A DNA stretch of 64,000 bases from Strobilurus pachycystidiatus (GCA_019915135.1 JAHLMK010000001.1:558001-622000); one strand, 5' to 3'. Shown: positions 46,636 through 58,139, numbered from the stretch's first letter. Notes: a model not told the origin generated them from the letters alone. A program made the numbers and translations.

Positions 46636-47610
46636 TCAGACGGTAGTAACCGACAATGAATGCTGCCATACTGCCTCCTTGTCGGCATCAGAGACTGTGT
46701 AGTTCTTGAAGCCGTACTCATCCCCATTATCACTCCTCCTGTGCCATCCCTTCTTGCCCTCAAAGAGAGCGTATAGCATGTATTCGGCGCACTCTTCCGC
46801 TGAAATGGCGAATAAGCGCATGAGGAGAGCAATCAAAGGCCACAGCAGAAGCATAGGGCGGTATAGAAAGAGTTGGTCCAAGCCGGGAGTGTTCACGAAG
46901 CCGGGATATACATGTGTGAACGCGATGTCTGGGTTTGTTTCAGCAAATTTCTAATGGTAAGTTAGGATTGGTTAGTGGCCTATTGAGAAACCACTGGCCT
47001 CGACCATGACATCGTTGTAAACGGCAGGCAGCATCGAAGCCTTCCAGAACGAGTAGCCCTTCTTCAACTCCAAATCGTCGGTGTTGACTGATACGCTTGC
47101 CTGTCCAGCTGCAAGAATGGACATGACACCAGCATCCTCCCCAGCATCCTTCGCCTTCCTGAGGAGCGGCAATAGCTCCTTCGCGAACTTGAAGCGGTTA
47201 TAATACCGCATCACAAGCATTTTGTCGAGACCCTCCTCCGTCTCATCACGACCAGTGATACGCATGTATCCAGCGGAGAGGACAAGAAAGTTGATTTTGG
47301 GGAGCTTTGAAGCGAGCTCCTGGCATGTCGCGACGATGTTCTTCATCAGATATGCGTCGCAGTACAGGAAGTCGCGCAGCACGGGCTTGTCGTCAGCACC
47401 GTTGGGGCGAGGGAGAGAGGCGAAGGTCTTTTCTGCGGCATCGCGGTTTCGGCCCACGATGACGAGGTGGATTAGACCGCCTGTGTAGGACAAGATGGCC
47501 TTCACCATGGCCTCCCCGATGCCAGATGTCCCGCCAACAAAGACGGCCACGGGAATATATGACGGTTTGAACGCTGCATTGAAGGCACGAGCTTCAGTGA
47601 GTGTGGGCAT
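46636..47610 (-). CDS. Short-chain dehydrogenase/reductase
   Basis: NAD(P)-dependent oxidoreductase of a fungal SDR group similar to retinol-dehydrogenase-like proteins. Start MPTLTEARAFNAAF at 47610; nucleotide-binding GGTSGIGEAMVKAIL; VIVGRNRDAAEKTFASL (Arg after the second strand suggests NADPH); FLVLSAGYM as the NxAG-equivalent; MVMRYYNRFKFAKELLPLL at the catalytic position; then VMSILAAGQASVSVNTDDLE. An intron near 46932-46990 joins KFAETNPDIAFTHVYPGFVN, TPGLDQLFLY, a hydrophobic segment, and YGFKNYTVSDADKEAVW, stop at 46636. The canonical YxxxK is replaced by a YYxRFKF arrangement that I know from this subgroup, so catalytic detail is uncertain. In-frame codons extend upstream to 47736, but 47610 fits the family start. 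Substrate unknown. Confidence 0.85.
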
Positions 47611-47940
47611 GTTGAGAGAATGGTCAGGATACAGCTCATTCACCTGATCAGTCAATAAATACACGCCTCCAGGTCCTGGGAGTCCAGGTCCGACACTGAC
47701 AGACATGCCCTCGTGTCCCTCGTTGAGGTCCCTCAATCAAATTTCGACCACGTAAGCCAATGTGCAGGCTGCGTTGTCTGTACAAGTAGCAGCGCGTAGA
47801 AATACCAACATTCGGGCAAGTTGTCCGGTCAAGTTGCGGTCTAGTCTCAATCAAAGATGTGTTCAAGAAGACTGTTCGATCGGAACGTCAATCCTATAGC
47901 GTGACAACGCGTCGTGACCTGAGTGACATATCTGCTCATC

Positions 47941-50900
47941 ATGGACGGCGACGACCACGAAGTCATCGACATCTCCGACAGCGACGAGGCGGCCACTCCG
48001 CGCGACTTTTTTGAGCCGCTCGTCAAGCGCGTCGTCAGCGCACTCGGTGGCGGCCAGCCATACACGCCCGGAGACTCGGCCTATGCGTGTCTGAAGGACC
48101 TCAAGCGCCTCTGGCGCAAAGACGACGACACCGTCGCCCGCCTGCTGTGGGAGACGCGCACATTGACGAACGATCTCATACCGCTGCTCAGGGTGCTCGG
48201 CCCAGAGGACAAGCGCGCCGTCGCGACAGTGGATCTCATCACTGCCATGACATGGCCAGTCGACATTGCCGCCGAGTTGAAGGAGCTAGACGAGAACGAG
48301 GAGGATGCCGACGCGCGCCCCGAGTATACCCATCTCATTGCCGCCCACACCGCCTACAAAACGGCGCTCTGCGCCGACGGCGTCCTCGAGGCAATCCTTG
48401 CCATTTGCCTCCCTCCGCTGGCCAAACCGACCAAGCAGCGGTCCCCACGCGACGGACAGATCATCAACGTCATCCTTCATCTTTACCGCAACCTTGCATT
48501 CATCAAAGCAGAAAGCTCGAATTATATCCTCCGCCTACGGGCAACCCATGCCACCGACCTCCTTCTCACCATTGCCGCCAACGAGTCTCACGACCCTCTC
48601 TTCTCCTCATTCAACACCGTCGTCCTCGAGACACTTTATCTTTTGACGCGCTTTGTCCCTCCGGCCGTCACAGAGACTGCCAAATCCTCCCTACGCAACC
48701 TTCTCCAAGCCGACGCAGCGCTAAAGAAAAAGCCAGCAGCGTCCAGGCATTCGCGATTTGGCACGACCATACAGGTCTCAATGAAGAACAGCGCCTCTGC
48801 CAAACCCTTCGTGCTTCACCGTGCCCAAGCTCTCGACCCAAAGGAGTCCGCGACCGCTCTATGGGATCTTGCTAAGAAACCCAAGGCCCGTGCACCTAGA
48901 GAAGTCATGGTCGAGGACAGGCTCAGTCCCGCTGCTGACGAAGCTCTTCGTGAGCTCATGGGTGGCTTTGTAGACGGTGCATTCAACTCCTTCATGAGCG
49001 AAATCATCAAGGACATTCGTCACGACCGACCCAAGATTGGGGAGAGCGATCATCTTCGCCTCCTCTGCTTCTCTGGATGGACGCTCGAGTTCTTCCTCTC
49101 CCGCACGGAGCGAGAGATCGGTCTGGTCGCTGAAGTTACTGAACGTACATGGGTTGCATGGGTGCTACGCCGTATTCGAGAAGCTCTAGACGACAAACCG
49201 AAGAGACTCGGCGAGGTCAAGGCGGGAATCAGTGCGCTCACTCAGCTGCTATTGGTGATAGAGGTCTTGGACGACAAGGATACCTTCGTCAGGCAGCTGG
49301 TGTATAACGGAGAGACGCTGGATATCGCCTTCGAGGGCTTGAAACTGCGTATCGATGGTGGAGTTCGCTTGGCATACGAGCTTGTGCGCATGCTCGAAGG
49401 TAGCGACAAGATGGTTCGCAGAAAAAAGGGTGGAGAAGGCGAAATCAACTGGAGTTTCGAAGCGTTTGAAAGCGTGAGTCTATGATCACATCTCGGTCTT
49501 GCGACTGATGAATTCGACCAGAAATTTGCCACTCCAGAAATTACCGCCTCCCTCCTCGCTCACCTTTCGACCATCCCCAAGAATCTCAAATACGTGATTG
49601 CTCTGATGCACCGCCAAGTCGTCAAACTCAAGGCCGAGGGTCTCTACTTCAATGTCTCGACCCTCATTCTCTTTCAGCGCCTTCTCAAAGAGCTTCCGAA
49701 AGAGAAGGACCTCGTGAAATTCATACAATTCGTCTTGCGGCAATTCTTCAAGGCCGTTGAGGAGTATGACTTCCTCGCTGTGGAGGCATTCTTCCCGCGG
49801 ACGAGGGGAGATTGGAAAAAGTTTTCGAGCTGGGAGCCGCCGAAGAAGGAGAAGAGGGCGAGGAAGGAGAAAATCAGCGTGGAGAAGGAGCTTCATGTCA
49901 AGGATGGCTACAGCTGGAAGGAGAAGGTGGGAATCGCGTTGAAGGCTTTGACTGCAAAAGACAAGGAGCTGGCGGAGTGGGTGAAACATGTAAGTTGAAT
50001 CTATCCCTTCGACGTCAGCATCTGACGCCCTTTTAGCTTCTGGCCGAAGCGCAGGCTTTCATTGGTACTGCCATGGAGAACGATTACATTGTGCCGATTC
50101 TGGACGACGAGAAGGGCGAAGCCGTGACAAAGAACGCACATCTCAAACTCGTCTTGCGATTGTGTGGATTTCACATGTATAAGGAGGGCGATGATGGAGA
50201 GTTTGAATGGATGTTCCCCAAGGGCGGCGATGCGGAGAAGCCTTTGACCATGGTGTCCGAATACCTCGAGACGCCCATCGACATTGACGAAGAGCTCATC
50301 AGCAAGACCACGCGACGGCGCCGCAAAGTCGTCAGCGAGTCGTCTTCGGACTCGTCGTCTTCGGATGGAGAGGGCGATTTCGATGGGGAAGGAGGGTCTG
50401 GCGGTGAGAATGGGGAAAAGAGGATACGGAAGAAGAAGGATAAAGGAGAGAAGAAGAAGAAGAAGTCGAGGCGCAGCAGGCGTGAAGACGATGATGAAAC
50501 GACGGAGAAGCGAAAGAGGAAGGAAAAGGAGCAGGCGCAGTACAAGAGCGCACAATTCATCGAGGACAGCGACGAAGAGTACGGCGATATGGAGTCGTTT
50601 TTGCAGAAAGAGCAGGAGCGACGGGCGGGAAAGAAAACGCCGGTCAACTTGTACGCCGAGGTACCAGAGGGGATGCGCGCACATGGGATGAAGAAGAGGA
50701 AAAAGAAGGGAGAACCGGCGGAGGGTGGGAAGAAGAAGAAGAAGAGAAAGTCGGCGGTGGTGGAGGATGAGCAGGAGGAGATGGTGGTAGACTCGGACGC
50801 AGATGATGACGATGCAGTCGAGCAGGCGCCGCCAAAACCGAGACCTAAACCGAAACCGGCATTCAAGGCAAAATCTCCAGAGCCTGAAGGGGAGGAGGAA

Positions 50901-50966
50901 GATGTTGCTCAACCGAGGAAGGCGCCGGCGAAGAGATTGTATTTCACGGACGACGAAGATGAATAA
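47941..50966 (+). CDS. TOF1: Replication fork protection protein TOF1 (Timeless/Swi1 family)
   Basis: With CSM3 it forms the fork protection complex that couples helicase and polymerase, mediates the S-phase checkpoint and supports pausing. Start MDGDDHEVIDISDSDEAATP. The Timeless N-terminal domain contains YACLKDLKRLWRKDDDTVAR, GQIINVILHLYRNLAFIKAE, RHSRFGTTIQVSM, FNSFMSEIIKDIRHDR, and LCFSGWTLEFFLS. Introns at 49474-49521 and 49990-50036 are clear. Exon 2 has LVKFIQFVLRQFFKAVEEYD; exon 3 NAHLKLVLRLCGFHMYKEGD. The C-terminus is a long charged disordered tail with poly-Lys/Arg and acidic stretches (DSSSSDGEGDF, EDSDEEYGD) ending KRLYFTDDEDE. About 975 residues, in the usual range for fungal orthologues. 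An in-frame ATG at 47923 exists; 47941 is preferred because the acidic start follows it directly. Confidence 0.95.
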
Positions 50967-51270
50967 CTGGGTGTGGCGTAATTTATATCTCAAATCTCTT
51001 CTTGCATTGCTGTTGTGTACTATTCTACCATACTATCATGCCCTGATATTATAATTATGACTTGAGAATCATTAGAGACGCTACCACAGTGATCACAAAT
51101 TCACCAGATGATGACTCAGATACTCAAGCCTCAAGGCGTCGGTCCTCCTCGACGCCGTCAACCTCGAGGTGATTGAGGACAATTGTGATAGCCATAGCCG
51201 GAGATGTAGCGTAGCTGGTTGTAATTGAGTCGGATCTACAATGGACTTTATGATACTTCGCGATCAGGCA
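50967..51270. other. Intergenic, converging 3' ends
   Basis: About 300 bp between the TOF1 stop and the stop of the minus-strand neighbour. No coding signal. Confidence 0.5.
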
Positions 51271-51842
51271 CTATGCCCACCTCGTCTCGAAACCGTTATG
51301 AGGTACGCCTGTTTGAGCACGAGTTTCAGACTCGAATGAGTATGAGCTGGGAACGTTACACATACCTTCATCCTCCAAGAGCTTCTGAATTCTGGGATCC
51401 CTCTCGCCCTCCTTCAACCAGTATTCGGGAGGCACAGGCGCCGGAAGCCAAGGGACACTCCTAGGCATAGAAGCTGTGGTGTGATTCGTAACGACCATGA
51501 AAGACTTTGTATGGTCGTTACGCGTCGGATTGTCCTGGATGAAGTAGCACCGCGCCCCAAATGGTTCTACCACCACATCTATATACGTGAAGATTCTCAT
51601 GAGCCGTGAGCCCTTGTTGAGATTCGCTGGCATTTGCTTATTCTTTCGAGCCATGATGCGCTCTGCCCATGCCTGCGCGTCTTCTGGTGTTAGGACGTAG
51701 CCACCGTGGATATAGCGTGGAATGAAGCGCTCCTTCTGCGGTCGTCCGCGAAAAACGTCTAGTGACAGCCTTCACTCGGAAGCTGATATGACATTCATGA
51801 AAGAATATTACTGAAACATGTTGAACAGGATTTGGGAGCCAT
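51271..51842 (-). CDS. Uncharacterised basidiomycete protein (intact paralogue)
   Basis: Three exons. Exon 1 from ATG 51842 gives MAPKSCSTCFN; intron GTAATA..TAG (about 51760-51810); exon 2 holds VFRGRPQKERFIPRYIHGGY, VLTPEDAQAWAERIMARKNK, PANLNKGSRLMRIF, FGARCYFIQDNPTRNDHTKS, FMVVTNHT, WLPAPVPPEYWLKEGERDPR and QKLLEDEG; a 57-nt intron starting GTATGTGTAACG leads to VPHNGFETRWA and the stop at 51271. About 155 residues, no membrane segment. I know similar sequences only as hypothetical mushroom proteins. A decayed copy lies at 42265-42660. A short CxxC in the first exon might bind metal, but this is speculative. Confidence 0.75.
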
Positions 51843-52117
51843 GAGAAGATGCAAGGGAACGATCGTCTTCGCTCAATGGCGCTCATACTGGAGTTGGTGC
51901 CTCAACCAGGTCAGTAAGGAGATAGCTATCCTTACTAAGATCATGCCACAAATACTTCGCCATGCGATGAATGTCTCCCCGAAACGAGGCGCAAGGTGTT
52001 GACATGCTCTAATTAACTGAGTACTGGTACTTATGAAGTCAAGTTAGGTTAAACACAGATCAAGACAAATGGTACATTCATACAACTTAGAAGGATACAG
52101 TCTTTACCTCTGAGCAC
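51843..52117. other. Intergenic
   Basis: Short promoter-sized gap between the uncharacterised gene and the 3' end of the hydrolase gene. Nothing seen. Confidence 0.5.
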
Positions 52118-53299
52118 TCAGACATCTCGCACAAGGATGGTCTTCAGAAATTCGTCAATGGCAACATAGTAGTTCCGCTGCGAGGATGTTGTCGCTTGAC
52201 CCCCAACGATTGTCAGCAAGGGCTCTTCCTAAAGAGAGTAACGCTCACCGTGATCGCCCCATTCGAAGCTCACGAACTTATCCATCAGCTTGGCATCGGA
52301 TTCTGGATCCCTCGCAGCAGCAATGTCTCTCAAACTGCGCATATGACTTTCTGGGACCACTTGGTCCATAGCCCCGCTTAAGAACAAGATCGGTATTCCG
52401 CGGGGGATCTTGGGTACCTTGGCGGCAGAGTTCCATCGCTCATGGATGAAGAACGTGAAATGGCGGATATATGGCCACCTTTTCACAACGTCAGGAATGG
52501 ACAGGAAGGTGTTTTCAACCATGACTGCGTTGATCTGAGGACGGTTGAATGAAAGTGGCTTGGCATGCTGGCGGCGCACCTCACCTTGTCTGGATTCCGA
52601 CTAGCGAGATCAATAGCCACGGCGCCACCCAAGGAGTGTCCAAGGAGGACCTGTCGCACCATATGCGAACATGCAAAGCTTCATCGAGGACCGACTCACC
52701 ACGGGTACACTACTTAGTAGCTCGTCGGCGAGGACGTAATCTAGAGCCGCTTGTGCATCCCGGCGAAGCCCTCTCTCCGACGGCTTACCCGTCGAGTCGC
52801 AATACCTGTTTGCTATGATCAGAAACTCGACGTTCTATTCCCCAGAGACGGCTTACCCTCGATAGGACACCATAAGCACGTTGAGACCTAATTCTGTGAA
52901 AGTGCGTCCTTCAGGTGTGACCGACCAAGTGTGATAGCCATTTCCGCAGAACATTATAATTGTTGCGCGCGCAGTCGGCAAGTGTACCTAGAAACGACGG
53001 TCGGTATAGGTTTGAAAAAGTTGACCTCCGTCTGTCTACCTGCTTGAAAAGATAGCACGAAAGCGTCATACCATCAGAGGTCCGGATATCGACGTTTTCC
53101 GTGCCCCAACCAGTGTATCGACTTTCTGTGAGAATATTAGTAAATTTGTTACGCAAGGAGAAACGGACTCCTTACCAAGTCTCTTATAATGATCATCGTA
53201 CGCGGCAGGATATACGCAAAAGTATTGGCCATGGCACAGCGCCTGGTACATCGCGGAAGTGTCAGACACCAAGCAGGCCATTATTGAAGACACGCACAT
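52118..53299 (-). CDS. Alpha/beta hydrolase
   Basis: Serine hydrolase of the ABHD/Bem46-like type. N-terminal exon (ALCHGQYFCVYPAAYDDHYK) joins over an intron to ESRYTGWGTENVDIRTSDGM and TLSCYLFKQ; then HLPTARATIIMFCGNGYHTW (oxyanion region), TFTELGLNVLMVSYRG, KPSERGLRRDAQAALDYVLA, the nucleophile elbow VVLLGHSLGGAVAIDLASRN, VMVENTFLSIPDVVKRWPYI, PILFLSGAMDQVVP with the acidic residue, and SFEWGDH with the catalytic His. The last intron ends at the AAG acceptor near 52190, giving TTSSQRNYYVAIDEFLKTIL and the stop at 52118. All triad residues are present. Start uncertain: 53299 or 53282; no clear anchor helix. Substrate unknown. Confidence 0.85.
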
Positions 53300-53408
53300 T
53301 GCGAATTATTTCCATTGGGATGGCGTGTTCAAGAGGATAGATGGGATTATTGAGTGCGATCCACCCGTGCATCTCATCCGCTACTTATCTGAAGACGCTT
53401 GTACTGAC

Positions 53409-53946
53409 TCAGAGCTCTACAGCTTCCAGCATCGTTGCATCCACGCGTAGGACACGTTTCTGTACTGCGCATTCCACGGAGAGGTAAATACGCGCACAGT
53501 CATGGAATGACTTCCGAGGACAGCATTCGAAGTCAGTTTGAATGTCATCAGTGCAGATCCTTAGTTGATATAAAATCACCTTGAGGTTTCCTCCCCACCT
53601 TGTCAATTGAGCGTTCGTCTGTAGGCATGCACAAGCGTGTCAGAGGCAGAGCATTGCGTGATGAACAGGGAGTCTAAACCAAGTACACTTGACTCTTGAA
53701 AGATGCGCGATGGTGGATTCCTGAGCTGTTCGAAAATCAGTTGCTGTGTACGCTGATCATGTCCTGAATTATACACATGATGAAGATTGCTGGACAGCGA
53801 CTGACCTTCATGTTCAATCTGACGAAGCCCGGACTCCCCCAGTAGCCGGTCGTACGTAGTTGCAGCATAATCATTGCAGTCACTGAGTCAGTGACAGTCA
53901 GTCTGGATCCCACGTGGGACAGGCGGGCCTTTTTCGGACCGGTCAT
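53409..53946 (-). CDS. Possible small hypothetical gene (weak)
   Basis: Coding-like blocks on the minus strand: a start at 53946 (MTGPKKARLSHVGSRL), QQLIFEQLRNPPSRIFQESS, VLGLDSLFITQCSASDTLVH, TNAQLTRWGGNLK, and ICTDDIQTDFECCPRKSFHD with an end at 53409. Candidate introns exist, but one join does not keep phase, so it may be a decayed gene or chance. No domain. Confidence 0.3.
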
Positions 53947-54081
53947 CCGCGTCTTTCTCCGCTCCGTCGAGCACAGGTCGAGCAGCAGACAAGCTCTACG
54001 CTGGTCAGCGTCGGCAGTAAGCAGCTACCTTTTCTGCACGACTCTGGCTTATTGTTAAACCACAATCTCCTCTAGCCTCAC

Positions 54082-55506
54082 ATGTCTGCTGAGCGGACTA
54101 TCAGCACCCAGACTGCGCTCGGCGGGCTTCTTCCACCAGAACTATTCCCAGAAATTATTAAGCACGTCACGCAGCCTAGAGAGCTCCGAGCACTCTCTCT
54201 AGTCTGCAAAGGATGGTGCAAATTTGCCCAACCAGCTATTTTCCGCGAGTTACACTTCACCCATCCCGCCCAGCTCGCAAAATGCACGGAGAACTTTGAG
54301 CTGCACCCACATCTATTACCGGCCGTGAGGAAGCTCTCGTTTGATGAGGGCAAGGACCCTTTGATGTACTCAGATGAGGATGTGCAGGAGCAGGAGACGG
54401 TGGGGTCCGACTCGGACTACTACTATCCGCTTCTTGATTCGTTGGAGGCGAATAGGTTCGCCAAGCTAACATTTCCAAACCTCAGAGAACTCAGGATTGG
54501 AGATTTTCCCTACTGGGACCACGCGGAAGAAGTTCTAGTTGTATCTAGGTGGGCTCACCTCATCGACACCTTGGAGTTGGTCGCGACGGCCCAATTTTCG
54601 CATGACAGTTTAACGCGTTTGGTTGACGCCATGCCGCATCTAGAGCATCTATCTCTTCGGGGCGGGGTGTCGCCCTACCATCTTATCAGACACTGTCGAA
54701 GGCTTCGGGAGGGCTACTATTCGCCTCTCGGAGATCCGACCGAATCTGTACGCGTCACCCCGAAATCACTCTACACCCTCCATGCCTCTTTCAGCGGCTC
54801 CCATTCCTCCTCACTCATTTCTTGGTTTGCCGGTGAGGCTTTCGATGTAAGCAGGCTGAAAGAATTGTCTTTGGAATGGCGACAGGACTCTCTGCCACGT
54901 GCCATCCTCGAGGTCATCATGGACGATGCGCTATCGTTATTCCACGCTTTTTCGGCAACCCTTCAGTACCTGAAGCTTTCTCTCTACTGGAACAACTCTC
55001 AGAAAGCACTGCCACGCCTACTCGGTAGATACTAGTTCAAAAGAAGGAATTCGCAATCGAGCTGACATCGATATAGAATATCTGCTCGCCAACAATGCTT
55101 TTGCCGACTTCGAGGAGTTACGTGTCATTGACCTTCGCGGCCACGATAATCCTTCTCTGCAACTCGAACATCTTCCAGCTGTTGCTACCTTTCTCAGAGC
55201 GTTCTGCGCGCCGAACGTTTGGAGGATTGTCATTCCCATCCACATCTCCATGCGCAACCTAGATGAGGTCACCTCACCGCGTTTGGGACATCTCCCTTGT
55301 GGAAAGAGTTTGACAGTATTCTCTCGGATCACACCCGCTTCTCTGATGTTGTACAGCTTGTCTTCGTCGTAACTGTTCACTATTCCTTGTGGTGTGTGCT
55401 CGGACGTCCGGCATTGCCTTCTTTTGAAAAGTTGGCATGCGGCTGGCACGCTCTCATGCCGAATCTTGGTCAACGTTGGCGAATCATGTTCGAAGAGATC
55501 AAGTAA
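54082..55506 (+). CDS. F-box-like protein
   Basis: N-terminus LLPPELFPEIIKHVTQPREL, RALSLVCKGWCKFAQPAIFR is an F-box-like start, followed by leucine-rich sequence (LTFPNLRELRIGDF; LTRLVDAMPHLEHLSLRGG). A 52-nt intron (GTAGAT..TAG, about 55023-55075) joins LPRLL-EYLLANNAFADFEEL and RVIDLRGHDNPSLQLEHLPA, then FCAPNVWRIVIPIHISMRNL. Near 55270-55300 the frame changes without a convincing intron before WKEFDSILSDHTRFSDVVQL and LPNSEK-like sequence to the stop at 55506. Either a short unrecognised intron or a frameshift is present. An acidic insert (MYSDEDVQEQETVGSDSD) lies near residue 95. Confidence 0.7.
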
Positions 55507-56141
55507 TGTCTACGAATATCTGTATTTTCACGACCTAGCCTTTATGAAACAAACCTTCATGTTCTCTGAAGCTTGTGGTACGATGAACGAGCTCGCTTGT
55601 ATCGTGTCTGTCAACTCAACATCCATTGCCGTAATACTGTGAATTGTGTGTAAAGTTTAAACGTCTACAATGGTCGCCTTCTGCCCTCCAGCTCTCTGTA
55701 CGGGCTAAGTTGAGGCCAAGTACGCGAAAACGTAGCAAAATCTGCCCAAAACGTAATCGTATCGGCTGGAGGGGTAGACGTGACCGGTTACGGTTACGCG
55801 TCTCTTCGTTCCGACAACCCAAGTCAGGTTGACTCTGCCTGTTGACTTTTGACTTGCACCTTCTAACTCTGCTCGCGGAAGGTACCGACGGCGGCGGCAC
55901 ACTGCTCGACGACGCTCAGAATTCTTCTGCCTAATTGAAGGCTGTACAGCCCACCACAGCGGGCACAGCCAAGTAGCGCACACGAGGAGAACGAGGCGGG
56001 AGGCGGAGGTGCGTCCATTTCTGCGCCTGATACAGCAACGAAGACTGAAACGAGTTTCGCACGCAGCGCTCATCCTTGTCTTCGGCTATCACCACTTTCA
56101 CTACCACTACATATCAACTACAAGGCAATTCCCCGCCGATC
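55507..56141. other. Intergenic / promoter of the choline-transporter-like gene
   Basis: No gene seen. The last 100 bp before the ATG are C/A-rich with CACTTTCACTACC-type pyrimidine tracts, as common in fungal leaders. Confidence 0.4.
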
Positions 56142-58139
56142 ATGACAACCTCCTTTGCCGCATTCGCCTCGCAAATGCTGGCGCGGCCGCCACCGTCGTC
56201 GTCGACAAACACAGAGGACAATCCCATGTTCTTCTCCTTCGTCAGCGATGCCTCCAACGGGCGGCACAGGGTGGACGAAATAGACGAGGACGAGGACGAT
56301 CCGCACCTCCGAATGGGCAATGACTCCGCCATGGGCGAAATAGACGACGAGGAGGATCCGTTTCTGGGCGCCGGCAGCGAGAGCAGCAGCGACGAGGAAG
56401 GCGGCGGCGGCTGGTTAGCACATCAAGGACAGCCATTACCTCCGCCGAGGACCATCCACGGACCATCACATTCCCAGCCAAAGCAGCATATATCCCTGCC
56501 GCCATCGCCTTCGCTGACAGCGTCGCTGCTCCCGCCACGCTCGCTGCTGCCCACAACATCGCCGTTCAACCCTGCTGATGTTGAGGCCTCTCCATCTCAT
56601 CATCATCATACCCCGCGGCGGCCTATAACATACACCGACGCACCCTTCCTCGCGCTTCTCCTCTCGACGCTGACATTGACGCTCATTTCATCGCTCATCC
56701 TGCTCTTCCATGCACCACCACATCCCACGACATACTCCCACCTCCTCAAGAGCGTTCCCCTCCTCACTCTACTTACTGCTATCGCAGCCTTGATAAGCTA
56801 CCTACAGCTTTATCTACTTTCTCTCCGTGCTCGCGAGGTAATGCTTGCCAGTGCTGCCTTGGTCCCCTTTAGCATGGCCATCTGTGCGCTTTGGGCTTTC
56901 GGAGGCAGCTTTCAGGGCGAAGGAAGCTGGACATTGCGACTTTTGTCTCTGCCGCTTATGGGTCTGGCTGTCTACACTGCGCGGAACCTACAGAACCTCC
57001 CAAACACGAGCGCAGCGCTGCTTCCACTGATAACCGTATTTCTGCGTGCGCATCCACGACTCCTCGCGTTGAGTCCGGCGGTCCTTCTCGGCGTACTCTT
57101 GATGTCGATCCCATTTGTCGCGATCTTGTTTAGAATTGAGGCCGGCGGATGGTGGTGGTGCGCTACAGCGGCGGCGTGGGCGTGGACTTGGGGTGTGGGT
57201 CGAGGCATCATGCGCGTCGCGGTTGCAGCTGAAGTCGCGGAGCGGTCTAGAGAAGTCGAAGGCGCCCTAGGATCTGTGGCCCTCGGCACATTGATTCTCA
57301 CCATTGTTCGACTAGCGGCTCTTCTCACCACCGTGCTTCTTCGATTGCCGATAGGCGCTCGTGTGGTCGCATTCTGTGTGGGATATTTAGATGATCTGAC
57401 GTCGTCGCTCAGTCGCTATGCATTAGTGTATGCTGGACTTACGGGAGATGAGTTCTTCCCCTCTGCAAGGAAGGCGGCAGCATTGAGGACGCCATCCGTC
57501 ATGCGGCCTCCGACGCTCAACCTTCTCCTCACTACACCATTGACTCTTCCACTCCCCGCATTCCTGCTGATATACTTTGCCAGCAAAGAGTGGGAAGCTA
57601 GCATCATCGGAGCAGCAGTGGTCGGCGCCACCGCCTGGCTTTGTGTCGGCGTCGTGCGCGATGTGGCCGACGCGTTCTGGGTCATCTGCTTGCTTGAGGC
57701 ACACGAAGGGCAGGAAGGGCGTGAATGGGTCAAGGAGGTGAGGGAGGTCTTCCAGTACAAACCGAAGGCGCCGCCTCGCGCGCAGCCATCCCGAAGACAG
57801 CCTGAACCGAGCATCTATGCCCCACCGACGCCAGAGACGAGTGTGTACTCCCCACCTCCCCAACGCCCATCTGCGCCAGAGCCTCGTGCCGCGAAGCCCA
57901 CTGTGAAGACCAGTGTGTACACGCCTCCACCCCAGGCGGATTTATACGCACCTTCACCGACGGCAGACCCGGACATTGACCCGTTCATATCAGCTACCCC
58001 ACCACTGCCTGCGCCTAGGCCTTCCCATTCGCGCCATTCATCGCATTCGCACGCTACATTGCCTGATTCCGATTCTGAGGAGGAGGAAGAGGATGCTATG
58101 TTCCCTGGCAGTGGACTCTTTGGGAGTGGATTAGCATAG
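56142..58139 (+). CDS. Choline-transporter-like (SLC44/CTL) membrane protein
   Basis: Single-exon gene of about 665 codons. The N-terminal 150 residues are cytosolic, acidic and Pro-rich (ASGx-type FAAFASQML, EIDEDEDDPHLRMG, GAGSESSSDEEGGGGW). About ten hydrophobic helices follow from about 56640, including LLLSTLTLTLISSLILLFHA, LLTAIAALISYLQLYLLSLR, a Trp-rich helix GGWWWCATAAAWAWTWGVGR, and the CTL-typical C-terminal helices with YALVYAGLTGDEFFPSARKA and VGVVRDVADAFWVICLLEAH. The tail has degenerate S-I/V-Y-x-P-P repeats (SIYAPPTPETSVYSPPPQ, TSVYTPPPQADLYAPSP) and an acidic end. The family moves choline or related amines in animals; fungal members are poorly defined, so the substrate is inferred. 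Start at 56142 preferred over 56076 because of the family-like MTTSFAAFASQM. Confidence 0.85.
   Translation: MTTSFAAFASQMLARPPPSSSTNTEDNPMFFSFVSDASNGRHRVDEIDEDEDDPHLRMGNDSAMGEIDDEEDPFLGAGSESSSDEEGGGGWLAHQGQPLPPPRTIHGPSHSQPKQHISLPPSPSLTASLLPPRSLLPTTSPFNPADVEASPSHHHHTPRRPITYTDAPFLALLLSTLTLTLISSLILLFHAPPHPTTYSHLLKSVPLLTLLTAIAALISYLQLYLLSLRAREVMLASAALVPFSMAICALWAFGGSFQGEGSWTLRLLSLPLMGLAVYTARNLQNLPNTSAALLPLITVFLRAHPRLLALSPAVLLGVLLMSIPFVAILFRIEAGGWWWCATAAAWAWTWGVGRGIMRVAVAAEVAERSREVEGALGSVALGTLILTIVRLAALLTTVLLRLPIGARVVAFCVGYLDDLTSSLSRYALVYAGLTGDEFFPSARKAAALRTPSVMRPPTLNLLLTTPLTLPLPAFLLIYFASKEWEASIIGAAVVGATAWLCVGVVRDVADAFWVICLLEAHEGQEGREWVKEVREVFQYKPKAPPRAQPSRRQPEPSIYAPPTPETSVYSPPPQRPSAPEPRAAKPTVKTSVYTPPPQADLYAPSPTADPDIDPFISATPPLPAPRPSHSRHSSHSHATLPDSDSEEEEEDAMFPGSGLFGSGLA

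Noticed and set aside
50001..50993. Long minus-strand open frame (330 codons, Leu/Arg-rich)
   Set aside because: It is the reverse of the Lys/Glu/Arg-rich TOF1 tail; low-complexity antisense, no start context or domain.
56242..56559. Antisense frames in the choline-transporter-like gene
   Set aside because: Shadows of the long single-exon frame.
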